This document shows, piece after piece, positions 6,606-15,894 of a stretch of DNA of 64,000 bases. A program made the position numbers and the translations under genes. The first letter of the stretch is position 1; every line of letters begins with the position of its first letter. Origin of the DNA: Companilactobacillus paralimentarius DSM 13238 = JCM 10415 (GTDB lineage: Bacteria > Bacillota > Bacilli > Lactobacillales > Lactobacillaceae); contig NZ_AZES01000026.1 in assembly GCF_001434985.1 (NCBI RefSeq), positions 16,377-80,376 of the forward strand. The letters are read 5' to 3'. The notes under the pieces are model-generated. The model was given only the letters and a program-made list of their open reading frames with translations, had not been told where the DNA came from and did no database searches.

Positions 6606-8960
6606 TTACAAATCAACAATTGTTGCACCAGAACCACCTGAACTAGCTGGTGCGTAGCCAAATGACTTAACTCGCGGATTACGTTGCAAGTAATTCGTAA
6701 CACCTTTTCTGATAACACCAGTACCAAATCCATGGACAATTGTTACTTGATTATAACCGGCTAACAAGGCAGCATCAATATATTGATCTAGATCTGACAT
6801 AGCCTCTTCATAACGTTCACCACGTAAATCTAGCTTACTTGATAGACCTGTACTCCTTGTTCTTCTGACCATAGTTGGTTTTTTCTCGGGTTCAGGTTCG
6901 GCTGATTGAACTTTCTCAAGATCTTCAGCACCAAACTTCATCTTCAAAATACCTAATTGAACTTCATATTCATTATCTTTATTCTTACGAACAATCGTTC
7001 CAATTTGGTCGTATGGCAAAGCCTTAACATCATCGCCAACTTTCAAAATTTGTTTACGTTTATTACGACGTAAAACCTTATTCTTCTTGATCGTCTCATC
7101 CTGATGTAAGTTCTTCAAACCAGTCTTAGCCGAAATAATCTGATCTTCCTTGACCATTGATCCCTTACGTTCCATTTCGTGAAGATGATCAATAATCTTT
7201 TCGGATTCTTTTTTAGCTTTAGCAACAATTTGATTAGCACGAACCTTAGCAGCTTGAATCTCAGAAGCTTTAGATTTATCCAGAGCGTCACTCTTTTGTT
7301 CATAATCTTTTTGAACATCTTTATTCTTAGATAATTGAACCTGCAATTGCTCATTCTTCTGTTCAAATTCTTTACGACGATTCTCTAAGTCAGCAATCAT
7401 GTTATTCAAATCCTGACTCTCACCACTCATCAATGACTGACCACGATCGACAACACTACGAACCATGCCCAATCTAGCTGCAATATTAAAAGCATTACTT
7501 GCACCTGGAATGCCAATCAACAATCTGTATGTAGGTTTCAATGACTCATCGTCAAATTCCATACTAGCATTGATTGTCTCTGGCGTATTGTAAGCAAAGA
7601 CTTTCAATTCAGGATAGTGAGTTGTTGCCATGATAAAGCAATGTGATTGAGCCAATTTTTCTAGAATAGCAATCGCAATTGCAGCTCCCTCTTGGGGATC
7701 AGTGCCGGCACCAAGTTCATCGATCAGAACTAAACTGTGTCCTGACACCTTATGGATGATATTAATAATATTATCCATATGAGATGAGAAAGTACTCAAG
7801 TTCTGTTCAATTGATTGTTCATCACCAATGTCGACAAAAACTTCATCGAAAACAGCAATTTCACTTTCTTCACGCGCTGGGATAAACAATCCAGCCTGAG
7901 CCATCAATTGAATCAGGCCCAAAGTTTTCATAGTAATAGTTTTACCACCAGTATTAGGACCAGTGATCAACATTGTCTTATAGCCATCACCCATTTTAAT
8001 ATCATTAGCCACGACCTTATCAGGATCGATTAGAGGGTGTTTTGCATTATAAAGTTCAACTACATGGTCCTTAGAAATTAAAGGCTCTGTCGCCTTTATT
8101 TCACGTGCATACTTAGCTTTAGCATTGATCAAATCAAACTGAGCCAGTACTTCGTTATTTTTGACGATCTCATCAATTTCTGGGCGAACTAAGTCTGACA
8201 AGTCATTTAAAATACGGACTTCTTCCATCTTTTCAGAAACCTGAGATTCATGTAATTGATTATTTAGCCCAACAACGGCTTGAGGTTCAATATAAAGCGT
8301 TTGACCACTGGCACTTTGGTCATGGACTACACCACCAAACTTAGCCTTATATTCAGTTTTAACTGGAATTACAAACCGATCATCACGCAATGTCACAATT
8401 GCTTCGGTTAAATACTTAGTATTTTTACCACGAGTATATTGTTCCATTGATTGTCTAATTTGGTCATTCAAACGAGAAATACGTCCACGAATATACTTCA
8501 AATCATCAGAAGCTGTATCCAAAACTCGACCAGTATCATCTAATGAACGAGAAATTCTCTTTGTTAAACCAGGATTATCGATCAACTTATCATTCAATTC
8601 ATACAATTGACGTAAATCAATTCTGTCATCCTTTAAACCTGCAAAGAACTCTTTTAATTCAGTTGTATTCTGAAGTACTTGTCCTATTTGAGCCAATTCA
8701 GTTCCATTTAAATTACCGTCTTTTTTCAAACGGTTGGCCTGATCATGTAGATCAGCCAATTTTCTAACAGGGATTTCTCCCTTAATACGAAGAATGTCAG
8801 CACCATCTTTAGTTTGATCGATCAATCTTTGAACAATTGATTCGACTGACATCGGCATTAATTTTTTTAAGAGAGTATTCCCACGCGTTGTGATTAGGTA
8901 TTTGGCAATTTCAGCTTTGATTTTGTCAAATTCTAATACTTTCAAAGCCTTATTATTCAT
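6606..8960 (-). CDS. mutS2: endonuclease MutS2
   Basis: A 784-residue MutS2 protein. It lacks the mismatch-recognition domain of MutS and carries an ATPase domain with Walker A GPNTGGKT (near residue 335) and the DELGAGTDP motif. A long coiled-coil stretch follows (about 520-640), then a C-terminal Smr nuclease domain with LDLRGERYEEA and VHGFGTGVIRKGV. In Bacillus MutS2 acts in ribosome collision rescue, and elsewhere it is reported to limit homologous recombination. It lies between cvpA and trxA, an order conserved in Firmicutes. A hairpin upstream separates it from cvpA. Confidence 0.97.
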   Translation of the reverse strand: MNNKALKVLEFDKIKAEIAKYLITTRGNTLLKKLMPMSVESIVQRLIDQTKDGADILRIKGEIPVRKLADLHDQANRLKKDGNLNGTELAQIGQVLQNTTELKEFFAGLKDDRIDLRQLYELNDKLIDNPGLTKRISRSLDDTGRVLDTASDDLKYIRGRISRLNDQIRQSMEQYTRGKNTKYLTEAIVTLRDDRFVIPVKTEYKAKFGGVVHDQSASGQTLYIEPQAVVGLNNQLHESQVSEKMEEVRILNDLSDLVRPEIDEIVKNNEVLAQFDLINAKAKYAREIKATEPLISKDHVVELYNAKHPLIDPDKVVANDIKMGDGYKTMLITGPNTGGKTITMKTLGLIQLMAQAGLFIPAREESEIAVFDEVFVDIGDEQSIEQNLSTFSSHMDNIINIIHKVSGHSLVLIDELGAGTDPQEGAAIAIAILEKLAQSHCFIMATTHYPELKVFAYNTPETINASMEFDDESLKPTYRLLIGIPGASNAFNIAARLGMVRSVVDRGQSLMSGESQDLNNMIADLENRRKEFEQKNEQLQVQLSKNKDVQKDYEQKSDALDKSKASEIQAAKVRANQIVAKAKKESEKIIDHLHEMERKGSMVKEDQIISAKTGLKNLHQDETIKKNKVLRRNKRKQILKVGDDVKALPYDQIGTIVRKNKDNEYEVQLGILKMKFGAEDLEKVQSAEPEPEKKPTMVRRTRSTGLSSKLDLRGERYEEAMSDLDQYIDAALLAGYNQVTIVHGFGTGVIRKGVTNYLQRNPRVKSFGYAPASSGGSGATIVDL

Positions 8961-8980
8961 ACTCTTCTCCTGTTATAAAA

Positions 8981-9008
8981 TAAGACTGAAACAAACGTCT
9001 CAGTCTTA
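8981..9008 (-). terminator. hairpin after cvpA
   Basis: A perfect 9-bp stem (TAAGACTGA with TCAGTCTTA) just after the cvpA stop, followed on the minus strand by a short T-rich stretch. It is a weak terminator or attenuator between cvpA and mutS2. Confidence 0.55.
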
Positions 9009-9013
9009 AAGTT

Positions 9014-9556
9014 TTACATAGCTCCTATCCACAGATTACTTAGCATTGCCGTTAAACCTGGTGTACTCTTAATCATCGTCGAAGCTACAAATGAATGTTG
9101 CAAAGCATGTTGAATTCCGGATACTGGAATCATTGCCAAAATTAATAGGATCATAAAGATCGTTACATATGTGACAACGAAACCAATAATTCCACCGCTT
9201 AATATATTGACGTCATTATACATTGGAAAATAAGTTAAACGTTTAAAATAAAGCCCAGCAAAACGAATAATTACCCAACCAATGAAACAAACAAATATAA
9301 AAGCAAAGGCACGATAAAATGCATCATCTAATTTCATACCAACTTTTGTCGTAAAAAAGGCAAACTCACTGCCCAAACTAGCTGAAGGGTATGGTACGAT
9401 CATTTCAAATTTAGGACCAAGGGCCTTATATGTCACCCATGCTAAACAAAAGAACAGTCCATATCCAACTGCATAAAACGCCTCCATGGCAAGGCCACGG
9501 CGAGCACCAATATAAAAACCATAAATCAAAAGTAAAATAAGTAAAAGACTAAGCAT
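9014..9556 (-). CDS. cvpA: CvpA-family membrane protein
   Basis: A 180-residue integral membrane protein with four hydrophobic segments (about residues 1-14, 24-44, 80-105 and 118-145). It resembles the CvpA family first found through colicin V production, represented in Bacillus by YshB. The physiological role in Gram-positives is not settled. It directly precedes mutS2, as in Bacillus. Assignment rests on topology, the N-terminal GARRGLAMEA segment and gene order rather than a catalytic motif. Confidence 0.85.
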   Translation of the reverse strand: MLSLLLILLLIYGFYIGARRGLAMEAFYAVGYGLFFCLAWVTYKALGPKFEMIVPYPSASLGSEFAFFTTKVGMKLDDAFYRAFAFIFVCFIGWVIIRFAGLYFKRLTYFPMYNDVNILSGGIIGFVVTYVTIFMILLILAMIPVSGIQHALQHSFVASTMIKSTPGLTAMLSNLWIGAM

Positions 9557-9623
9557 TATTTCCCCTTACATCAATCATGCTAAAAAGCGAATTTGTGAAT
9601 CATACTTTAGGATAAAAATACCA

Positions 9624-9647
9624 AACGATTGGCTTACGCCAATCGTT
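9624..9647. terminator. terminator after yrzB
   Basis: The stem AACGATTGGC/GCCAATCGTT with a four-base loop is flanked by T-rich sequence on both sides. It closes the alaS-ireB-ruvX-yrzB transcript on the minus strand. Confidence 0.85.
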
Positions 9648-9656
9648 ATTTTTATC

Positions 9657-9962
9657 TTATTCTTCGTCACTTGTGAAGGTATTTAATACCTCTTGAACCA
9701 TATCCCATTCTTCAGGATCTTCAATTGGATTCAATTCTCCTGCATCTACATCACCATTTTGGTCTGGTGTGAAAGAAAAGGCTTGAATCTCAATTTCATC
9801 TGAATCCTCTGAAGCCTTAGGATATAGAAAGACATATGATTTACCATAATCATCTGAATCAAAAGTAAAGAGAATCTTGTAAACTTCTTTATTACCTTGT
9901 TCATCACTTAAAATAACTTCATCTAAATCTTTTGGTGGTTGTTTTTCACTCATATTTATCAC
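9657..9962 (-). CDS. DUF1292 family protein (YrzB)
   Basis: A 101-residue acidic protein of the DUF1292/YrzB family. The segment EVILSDEQGNKEVYKILFTFDSDDYGKSYVFLYP is typical, ending in an acidic tail. The biochemical function is unknown. It is the last gene of the conserved cluster alaS-ireB-ruvX-yrzB and directly abuts ruvX with no gap, so it is co-translated. A terminator follows. Confidence 0.9.
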   Translation of the reverse strand: MINMSEKQPPKDLDEVILSDEQGNKEVYKILFTFDSDDYGKSYVFLYPKASEDSDEIEIQAFSFTPDQNGDVDAGELNPIEDPEEWDMVQEVLNTFTSDEE

Positions 9963-10397
9963 CTAATTCCGTGTTAGTTTACCTTTGGCGTCAAGGTAAT
10001 TTTGTAAAATCATTTCGGCAGCAATTTTATCAACTACCTTCTTACGTTTACGACGTGAAACATTTGCTTCATCAATCAGCATTCTTTCAGCTTGCACAGT
10101 TGTCAAACGTTCATCAATAAAATCGACTGGTATATCGAAACGTTCTTCAACCATTTTACCGTATTCACGAGATTTTTCCGCTCTGGGTCCTTCAGTATTA
10201 TTCATATTTTTAGGCAAACCGAGAACAATCCCCGTAGCCTGCTTTTCTTTAATGATCTCATCTAAACGATCTAAGCCAAAATCATCTTTTTTTTCATTCA
10301 TATGAATAGTTTCCACACCCTGTGCTGTCCAGCCTAACAAATCGCTTGCTGAGACACCAACAGTTCTTGCACCAACGTCTAAACCTAATAATCGCAT
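9963..10397 (-). CDS. ruvX: putative pre-16S rRNA nuclease / Holliday junction resolvase RuvX
   Basis: A 144-residue RNase H-fold protein of the YqgF/RuvX family. The catalytic acids are visible in [16 protein letters not shown], in the [14 protein letters not shown] segment, and in [15 protein letters not shown]. Members mature the 5' end of 16S rRNA and have also been proposed as Holliday-junction resolvases. It is adjacent on both sides to ireB and yrzB with no intergenic DNA, the usual Firmicutes arrangement. Confidence 0.95.
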   Translation of the reverse strand: MRLLGLDVGARTVGVSASDLLGWTAQGVETIHMNEKKDDFGLDRLDEIIKEKQATGIVLGLPKNMNNTEGPRAEKSREYGKMVEERFDIPVDFIDERLTTVQAERMLIDEANVSRRKRKKVVDKIAAEMILQNYLDAKGKLTRN

Positions 10398-10655
10398 TTA
10401 CTTACCTTGATTGAGATAACTCTTAACTAATTCTTCGATTATCTCGTCTCTTTCATGTTTCAAAATCAAATTACGGGCATCATTATGTCTTGGAATATAT
10501 GCTGGATCACCAGAAAGAAGATATCCAACAATTTGATTGATTGGATTATATCCCTTTTCTTCTAGTGATTGATAAACACTTTCAAGTGTCTCTTTGACAT
10601 CTTTGCCTTTGTTTTCATTAAAGTCAAAACTCATTGTTTTATCAAGTGAACTCAT
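10398..10655 (-). CDS. IreB-family regulatory phosphoprotein
   Basis: An 85-residue protein of the IreB/UPF0297 (YrzL) family. In Enterococcus IreB is a substrate of the PASTA kinase IreK and acts in cell-envelope stress and cephalosporin resistance. The N-terminal TMSFDFN segment contains the candidate phosphorylated threonine, and the helical body [21 protein letters not shown] is strongly conserved. It sits between alaS and ruvX as in most lactobacilli. Confidence 0.92.
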   Translation of the reverse strand: MSSLDKTMSFDFNENKGKDVKETLESVYQSLEEKGYNPINQIVGYLLSGDPAYIPRHNDARNLILKHERDEIIEELVKSYLNQGK

Positions 10656-10717
10656 GGCAAACCTCCATATAACAAATATTTAAGTGACTAGAATGCTTAG
10701 TTCAATTATAGCCCACT

Positions 10718-13354
10718 TTAATAAGATTTAATAATATCTTTAGCTAATTGTAACGCATTTGTTAAACCAGCTGGATTTTTACCACCGGCTTGTGCCATAT
10801 CTGGACGACCACCGCCGCCACCTTGAATCTCTTTGGAGATCTTCTTAATGATATCGCCAGCTTTAATACCTTTAGCTTGTGAATCTTTATTTACAGCTAC
10901 AACTAAACTAGCCTTATTGTCACCACTGGCACCCAAAACAAGAATATCTGACTTCTCATCATTCTTCCATTTATCAGCCAATTGTCTCAATGTAGCCATG
11001 TCAGTTGGGATGATATTAGAAATAACTTTATAACCATTAATTTCTTCAATACTATCAAAGACTTCAGCAGACTTTTGACTTGTTAATTGAGTCTTCAAGT
11101 TTTGATTGTCACGCTTCAATTCCTTGATTTCATCGACTAATTGACTAGCACGAGCTGGAACATCTTTTAATTGATTTACTTTCATATTCTTAGCTGTCTC
11201 TTGCAAAGCTTGCAATTGATCATTTAAGTATTCAAAAGCCTCTTCGCCAGTTACAGCTTCAATTCTTCTTGTACCTGAACCAATAGCTGATTCAGAAGTA
11301 ATCTTGAAGAGACCAAGTTCTGAAGTATTACGAGCATGTGTACCACCACAGAACTCAGTTGAAAAGTCGTCAATTTCAACAACACGAACGGTATCACCGT
11401 ACTTTTCACTGAATAGAGCAATAGCGCCCTTCTTCTTCTTAGCTTCTTCAATAGGCAATACTTCTGTTTTAACAGGAATAGCTGCCCAAATTTTTTCATT
11501 AACAATTTTTTCAAGTTGACTAATTTGTTCAGGTGTTAATGCTGAATTGCTGTTGAAATCAAATCGTAGATAGTCAGGTTCAACCAAAGATCCGGCTTGA
11601 TGTGTTCTTGAACTAACAACATCACGTAAGGCTTGGTCCAACAAGTGAGTAGCAGTGTGATTATGACGAACCTTTTCACGGAAGGCACCATCAATCTCCA
11701 ACTTGTATTCTGCATCAGCATCAATTTCTGACATTACATTTACTAAATGAATATTTTGTCCATTTGGTGCATGCTGAACATCAACAACCTCAGCGACTTG
11801 ATTACCCTTCAAATCGTAAATATTACCAACATCTGCAACTTGTCCACCCATTTCAGCATAGAAAGGTGTTGTATCGAAGATCAATTGTGCTTGACCTTCG
11901 GTAACATTCTTAACTTCTTTATCATTAACAATAATGTTTTTCAAAGTACTTTGTGTTTCGTTATGATCATAACCAACGAATTCGCTAGGTGTCTTGATTT
12001 CCATCAAAGTTTCATCTTGCATACCCATAGATTGTAAGTTACCACGAGCATCACGAGCACGTTGTTTTTGTTCTTCCATGTTTTGTTTGAAACCATCTTC
12101 GTCAACTGTTAGTCCTTCATCACTAGCATATTCACGAGTTAATTCCATAGGAAAACCGTAAGTATCATAAAGTTTGAAAGCAGAAGCACCATCAATAACT
12201 GTTTGATTCTTCTTCTTCAAATCAGCAATTTCACCGTTTAATAGAGCTAGACCAGCATCCAAAGTTTCTGAGAAACGTTTCTCTTCTTGTTGGATAGTCT
12301 TAGCAATAAAGTCTTGTTGTTGGCTAACTTCTGGATAGTAACTTTCCATGATCTTACCAACGATTGGAACCAATCTGTAAAGGAATGGTCCATTAACGCC
12401 TAGCTTCTTACCATTCAAAACAGCACGTCTGATAAGTCTTCTGATAACATAACCACGACCTTCATTTGAAGGAAGAGCACCGTCACCAACAGCAAATGAG
12501 ACAGTTCTAGCATGGTCGGCAATGATTTTGAATGAAATATCATCCTCATCATTTACGCCGTATTTCTTGCCACTCAATTCACCAACATCTTTGATCAATG
12601 GCATGAATAGGTCTGTTTCAAAGTTAGTCTTTGTTCCTTGAATAATAGATACAAGACGTTCTAGTCCCATACCCGTATCAATGTTTTTATGTGGTTGTTC
12701 TACATATTGACCATTTGGTAAATGATTCAATTCTGAGAAAACAATGTTCCATACTTCGAGGTAACGTTCGTTTTCGCCACCAGGATAGTTCTCAGGGTCA
12801 TCTTCAGAAAGGTTATTGAACTCTTGACCACGGTCATAGAAAATCTCTGAATCAGGACCACAAGGACCTTCACCGATATCCCAGAAGTTGTCTTCATTCT
12901 TAAGAATATGATCTTGAGCAATTCCTGCTTCAGCCCAAAGTTTTTGTGTTTCAGTATCCTTAGGATAAGTTGTGATATAGAGATTATCTTTATCCATACC
13001 AATCCAATCAGGACTTGTTAAAAATTCAAAAGCCCAAGGAATAACTTCTTTTTTGAAGTAATCACCAACTGAAAAATTACCAAGCATTTCAAAGAAAGTT
13101 TGGTGACGAGCTGTACGTCCAACATTTTCAATATCATTAGTTCTGATACATTTTTGAGCATTGGTGATACGAGGATTTTGTGGGACAACTGTTCCATCAA
13201 AATACTTTTTCAAAGTAGCAACACCAGAGTTGATCCATAACAAAGTTGGATCATCATGTGGAATCAATGATGCACTAGGTTCAATCATGTGACCTTTTGT
13301 TTGGAAAAAGTCTAAAAACATCCTTCTTATTTCAGCACTTGATAAGTTTTTCAT
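10718..13354 (-). CDS. alaS: alanyl-tRNA synthetase
   Basis: An 878-residue class II synthetase charging tRNA-Ala, followed by its editing and C-Ala domains. Class II motifs lie in the first 250 residues, zinc-binding HNHTATHLL and CGGTHARN mark the editing domain (about 570-680), and the GGGGGR glycine run ends the C-Ala domain. The open frame runs 24 codons further upstream, but those residues come from the T-box terminator. The ATG at 13354 has GGGGAG before it and gives MKNLSSAEIRRMFLDFF, the expected N-terminus. It is regulated by the T-box leader and followed by ireB-ruvX-yrzB. Confidence 0.97.
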   Translation of the reverse strand: MKNLSSAEIRRMFLDFFQTKGHMIEPSASLIPHDDPTLLWINSGVATLKKYFDGTVVPQNPRITNAQKCIRTNDIENVGRTARHQTFFEMLGNFSVGDYFKKEVIPWAFEFLTSPDWIGMDKDNLYITTYPKDTETQKLWAEAGIAQDHILKNEDNFWDIGEGPCGPDSEIFYDRGQEFNNLSEDDPENYPGGENERYLEVWNIVFSELNHLPNGQYVEQPHKNIDTGMGLERLVSIIQGTKTNFETDLFMPLIKDVGELSGKKYGVNDEDDISFKIIADHARTVSFAVGDGALPSNEGRGYVIRRLIRRAVLNGKKLGVNGPFLYRLVPIVGKIMESYYPEVSQQQDFIAKTIQQEEKRFSETLDAGLALLNGEIADLKKKNQTVIDGASAFKLYDTYGFPMELTREYASDEGLTVDEDGFKQNMEEQKQRARDARGNLQSMGMQDETLMEIKTPSEFVGYDHNETQSTLKNIIVNDKEVKNVTEGQAQLIFDTTPFYAEMGGQVADVGNIYDLKGNQVAEVVDVQHAPNGQNIHLVNVMSEIDADAEYKLEIDGAFREKVRHNHTATHLLDQALRDVVSSRTHQAGSLVEPDYLRFDFNSNSALTPEQISQLEKIVNEKIWAAIPVKTEVLPIEEAKKKKGAIALFSEKYGDTVRVVEIDDFSTEFCGGTHARNTSELGLFKITSESAIGSGTRRIEAVTGEEAFEYLNDQLQALQETAKNMKVNQLKDVPARASQLVDEIKELKRDNQNLKTQLTSQKSAEVFDSIEEINGYKVISNIIPTDMATLRQLADKWKNDEKSDILVLGASGDNKASLVVAVNKDSQAKGIKAGDIIKKISKEIQGGGGGRPDMAQAGGKNPAGLTNALQLAKDIIKSY

Positions 13355-13364
13355 TTTATCTCCC

Positions 13365-13547
13365 CAAAAAACGAAAAATCGTTGCAAGTCCAAGGACGCC
13401 CATGCGCGGTACCACCTTGTTTGCAACGATTTCGTTAGCCTCTCAATATTTTATATACAATTTAAATTGGCAGCATCTTTACATTAAATACATAGGCCTT
13501 CACACCAACTGGCCTTCTCTGAAAGTATTTAATACAAGATATATCCA
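13365..13547 (-). promoter_or_regulatory. T-box riboswitch leader of alaS
   Basis: The minus strand carries the T-box consensus AAGGTGGTACCGCG (13418-13405). The terminator hairpin pairs 13432-13421 with 13386-13375 (TTGCAACGATTT) and runs into T-rich sequence at 13377-13365. Upstream, a stem I-like structure includes the pair TAAATAC/GTATTTA. GCT/GCC alanine codons at 13474-13469 are the candidate specifier, but I could not fix the specifier loop by eye. Uncharged tRNA-Ala should stabilise the antiterminator and allow alaS transcription. Confidence 0.92.
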
Positions 13548-13553
13548 AAGAAA

Positions 13554-13582
13554 ATATTAACCACCAACTGAAAAATTGTCAA
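13554..13582 (-). promoter_or_regulatory. alaS promoter
   Basis: TTGACA (13582-13577), a 17-bp spacer and TAATAT (13559-13554) lie just before the T-box leader. The promoter begins nine bases after the cshB stop, and I see no terminator between them, so read-through from cshB is possible. Confidence 0.8.
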
Positions 13583-13590
13583 TATTAAAA

Positions 13591-14937
13591 CTAACTATTA
13601 TTTTTACGTCTTGCATCTCTTTGCTTACGTCTCTCTTGTCTGATCTCAATTTTACGTTGTTGACGACGCTCATCTGAGATAGCTTGCTTGATCTTTTTCT
13701 TATATCCTGGTTTCTTCTTAGTCTTCTGTTTCTTAACGAAACCAACTAACTTAGTATCAAGTTTTTCTTGAGTTGCCTTACGGCTTTGACGACGATCACG
13801 TTCTTTAACGTCAACGATCTCACCATTCTTAATGTCCTTAGGTTCAAACTTGATACCCATATGTTCAATCTCATCAACCTTGTGATCTTCACCTGGTTCG
13901 TACAAAGTAATGGCAATACCAGACATCCCATTACGACCAGTTCTACCAACACGGTGAATAAAGAAGTCTAGATCATCAGGAATTTCAGCATTGATAACAT
14001 GAGATACACCACTAATGTCAATACCACGTGCAGCCAAATCAGTAGCTACAACAAATTGATACTCCATGTTTTCAATCTGCTTCATAGTTCTCTTACGTTC
14101 TCTAGGTGTTAAACCACCATGAATACGAGCTGTTTTCAAACCCTTATTACGCAAGTAATGATAAATTTCATCTACAGTCTTCTTAGTATTAGCGAATACC
14201 AAAACCATATATGGTTCACCAATTGTCATAAGTCGATAAATAATCTCTTTCTTATCACGACCATGAGTGAACATTAGCCAGTTATCAACATTCTTAGGAA
14301 TAATGCTACTATTCTTAATTTCAACTCGTTTGGGACCATGCATGTATTTGTCCAAAAATGGTTCCAATTTTTGTGGAATTGTAGCTGAGAAGACCATCAT
14401 TTCACGATCTTCTGGTAATTTATTAGTAATTTGATCAACATCATTCAAGAAGCCCATGTCTAAAGTCATATCGGCTTCATCGACAACATATCTTTGAACA
14501 TTATCAACATGTAAGTCGTTTTCACGAATTAAATCCCAAAGTCTTCCGGGAGTACCGATAGCAATTTGTGGTTGATGTGCTTCTAGCTTTCTCTTTTGAC
14601 GATCACGGTCAGCTCCACCAACAAAAATGAAAGCATTATATTCTTCAGGATAATTCTTCAAAATATTCTGTGTATCTTCGTATATTTGGTAAGCTAACTC
14701 TCTACTTGGGGTAGCAATCAACAATTGAACCTCTTGGTCCTTTGTCAAAGCATTCATCGATGGCAACAAGAAAGCATGCGTCTTACCTGAACCTGTTTCA
14801 GATTGAACAATAATATCTTTTTTCTTATTGACCAATGAGATTACAGCCTCTTGAACCTTTGTTGGTTCATCGAAATGTATTTCTTTTAATGATTTATTGA
14901 TAGCATCATTAAAGTTGTATTGTGAAAATTTAGTCAT
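13591..14937 (-). CDS. cshB: DEAD-box RNA helicase, CshB-like
   Basis: A 448-residue DEAD-box helicase. Motif I is SETGSGKT (near residue 45), motif II DEAD in VDEADMTLDMGF, motif III SAT, and motif VI HRVGRTGR, followed by a basic C-terminal tail rich in K and R that probably binds RNA. The shape and size match the CshB class of cold-shock RNA helicases of Gram-positives, which act in mRNA turnover and ribosome assembly. It follows nrnA directly with no gap, suggesting coupling with an enzyme of RNA degradation. Confidence 0.93.
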   Translation of the reverse strand: MTKFSQYNFNDAINKSLKEIHFDEPTKVQEAVISLVNKKKDIIVQSETGSGKTHAFLLPSMNALTKDQEVQLLIATPSRELAYQIYEDTQNILKNYPEEYNAFIFVGGADRDRQKRKLEAHQPQIAIGTPGRLWDLIRENDLHVDNVQRYVVDEADMTLDMGFLNDVDQITNKLPEDREMMVFSATIPQKLEPFLDKYMHGPKRVEIKNSSIIPKNVDNWLMFTHGRDKKEIIYRLMTIGEPYMVLVFANTKKTVDEIYHYLRNKGLKTARIHGGLTPRERKRTMKQIENMEYQFVVATDLAARGIDISGVSHVINAEIPDDLDFFIHRVGRTGRNGMSGIAITLYEPGEDHKVDEIEHMGIKFEPKDIKNGEIVDVKERDRRQSRKATQEKLDTKLVGFVKKQKTKKKPGYKKKIKQAISDERRQQRKIEIRQERRKQRDARRKNNS

Positions 14938-15894
14938 CTATTCACCCTTCTGATTAAAATCAGTCACTATTTTTATTAGTTCCTTAAACATTTGTTTAAC
15001 TTCATCAAGATCCTTAGCTGTAGCACCACTAGCTAATGGATGTCCACCACCATCATGTCTTTTAGCCAATTCGTTGATAACTGGTCCTTGAGAACGCAAA
15101 TGCATTCTAAATGTACCATCATCCTTTTGGACGGCCTCCATCCATGAACAAACTTCTTTTAGTCGACCTGGTGTAGAAACTACTGAGTTTGCTTCTTCTT
15201 GGTTAAGATTTAACTTCTTCATTAAATCATCATCAATAATAGCTAGAGCAGCTCCTGAATCATCGATTTGCAAAATATCATAAATGAAGCCTTGTAACTT
15301 AGCTTGTTTCAAGCTAACTTCATTCATCTTATTGTTAATACCAGCAGTATCAACACCTAGCGCAATAAACTTTCCGGCAACTTGCATTGTATGTTCAGTC
15401 GTTGCTGGATAAAGGAATCTCCCTGTATCGCCAACAATACCAGCATACAAATAATAAGCAACTTTCTTTGTCAATTGTAGTTCATCACTGCTATCAATCA
15501 AATCAGCTATGATTTCTGAACAAGAACTGGCATCAGTATTAACAAATAATTGGTCACCGTATGGTTCATCGTTAGGATGATGATCGATTTTTACTAAAAA
15601 TGCTCCATCATTATAACGTTGATCGTCAATACGAGGTTCATTAGCGGTATCAACAACAATTACTAAAGCACCTTGATAATCTTCAGCAGATACTTTTTGA
15701 GCAGTTGATAACCACTTCAAGCCTTCGGTATCATTTCCGCCAATTAAAACTTTTTTATCAGGATAAGCCTGACGAATGACGGTTGCTAAGCCAGCTTGGG
15801 ATCCCAATGCATCAGGATCTGGATTTTGATGACGTAGAATGATAATTCTATCATATTTTTTTATTGTTGCAATTATTTCAGCAAAGCTATTCAT
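14938..15894 (-). CDS. nrnA: DHH-family nanoRNase / pAp phosphatase (NrnA-like)
   Basis: A 318-residue DHH/DHHA1 phosphoesterase. Metal-binding motifs are RHQNPDPDALGSQ, VVDTAN, the DHH motif in VKIDHHPNDEP, DTGRFLY, and the DHHA1 segment GGGHPLASGA near residue 285. NrnA in Bacillus degrades 2-5 nucleotide RNAs and dephosphorylates pAp. The start overlaps dinB by eight bases and the stop abuts cshB, so dinB-nrnA-cshB is one translationally linked unit. Confidence 0.94.
   Translation of the reverse strand: MNSFAEIIATIKKYDRIIILRHQNPDPDALGSQAGLATVIRQAYPDKKVLIGGNDTEGLKWLSTAQKVSAEDYQGALVIVVDTANEPRIDDQRYNDGAFLVKIDHHPNDEPYGDQLFVNTDASSCSEIIADLIDSSDELQLTKKVAYYLYAGIVGDTGRFLYPATTEHTMQVAGKFIALGVDTAGINNKMNEVSLKQAKLQGFIYDILQIDDSGAALAIIDDDLMKKLNLNQEEANSVVSTPGRLKEVCSWMEAVQKDDGTFRMHLRSQGPVINELAKRHDGGGHPLASGATAKDLDEVKQMFKELIKIVTDFNQKGE

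Noticed and set aside
11747..12037. 96-codon plus-strand open frame inside alaS
   Set aside because: It is antisense to a conserved coding region, with no start signals and no recognisable protein character.
13355..13426. 24-codon N-terminal extension of alaS
   Set aside because: These codons are the T-box antiterminator and terminator sequence; the ATG at 13354 has the ribosome-binding site and the family N-terminus.
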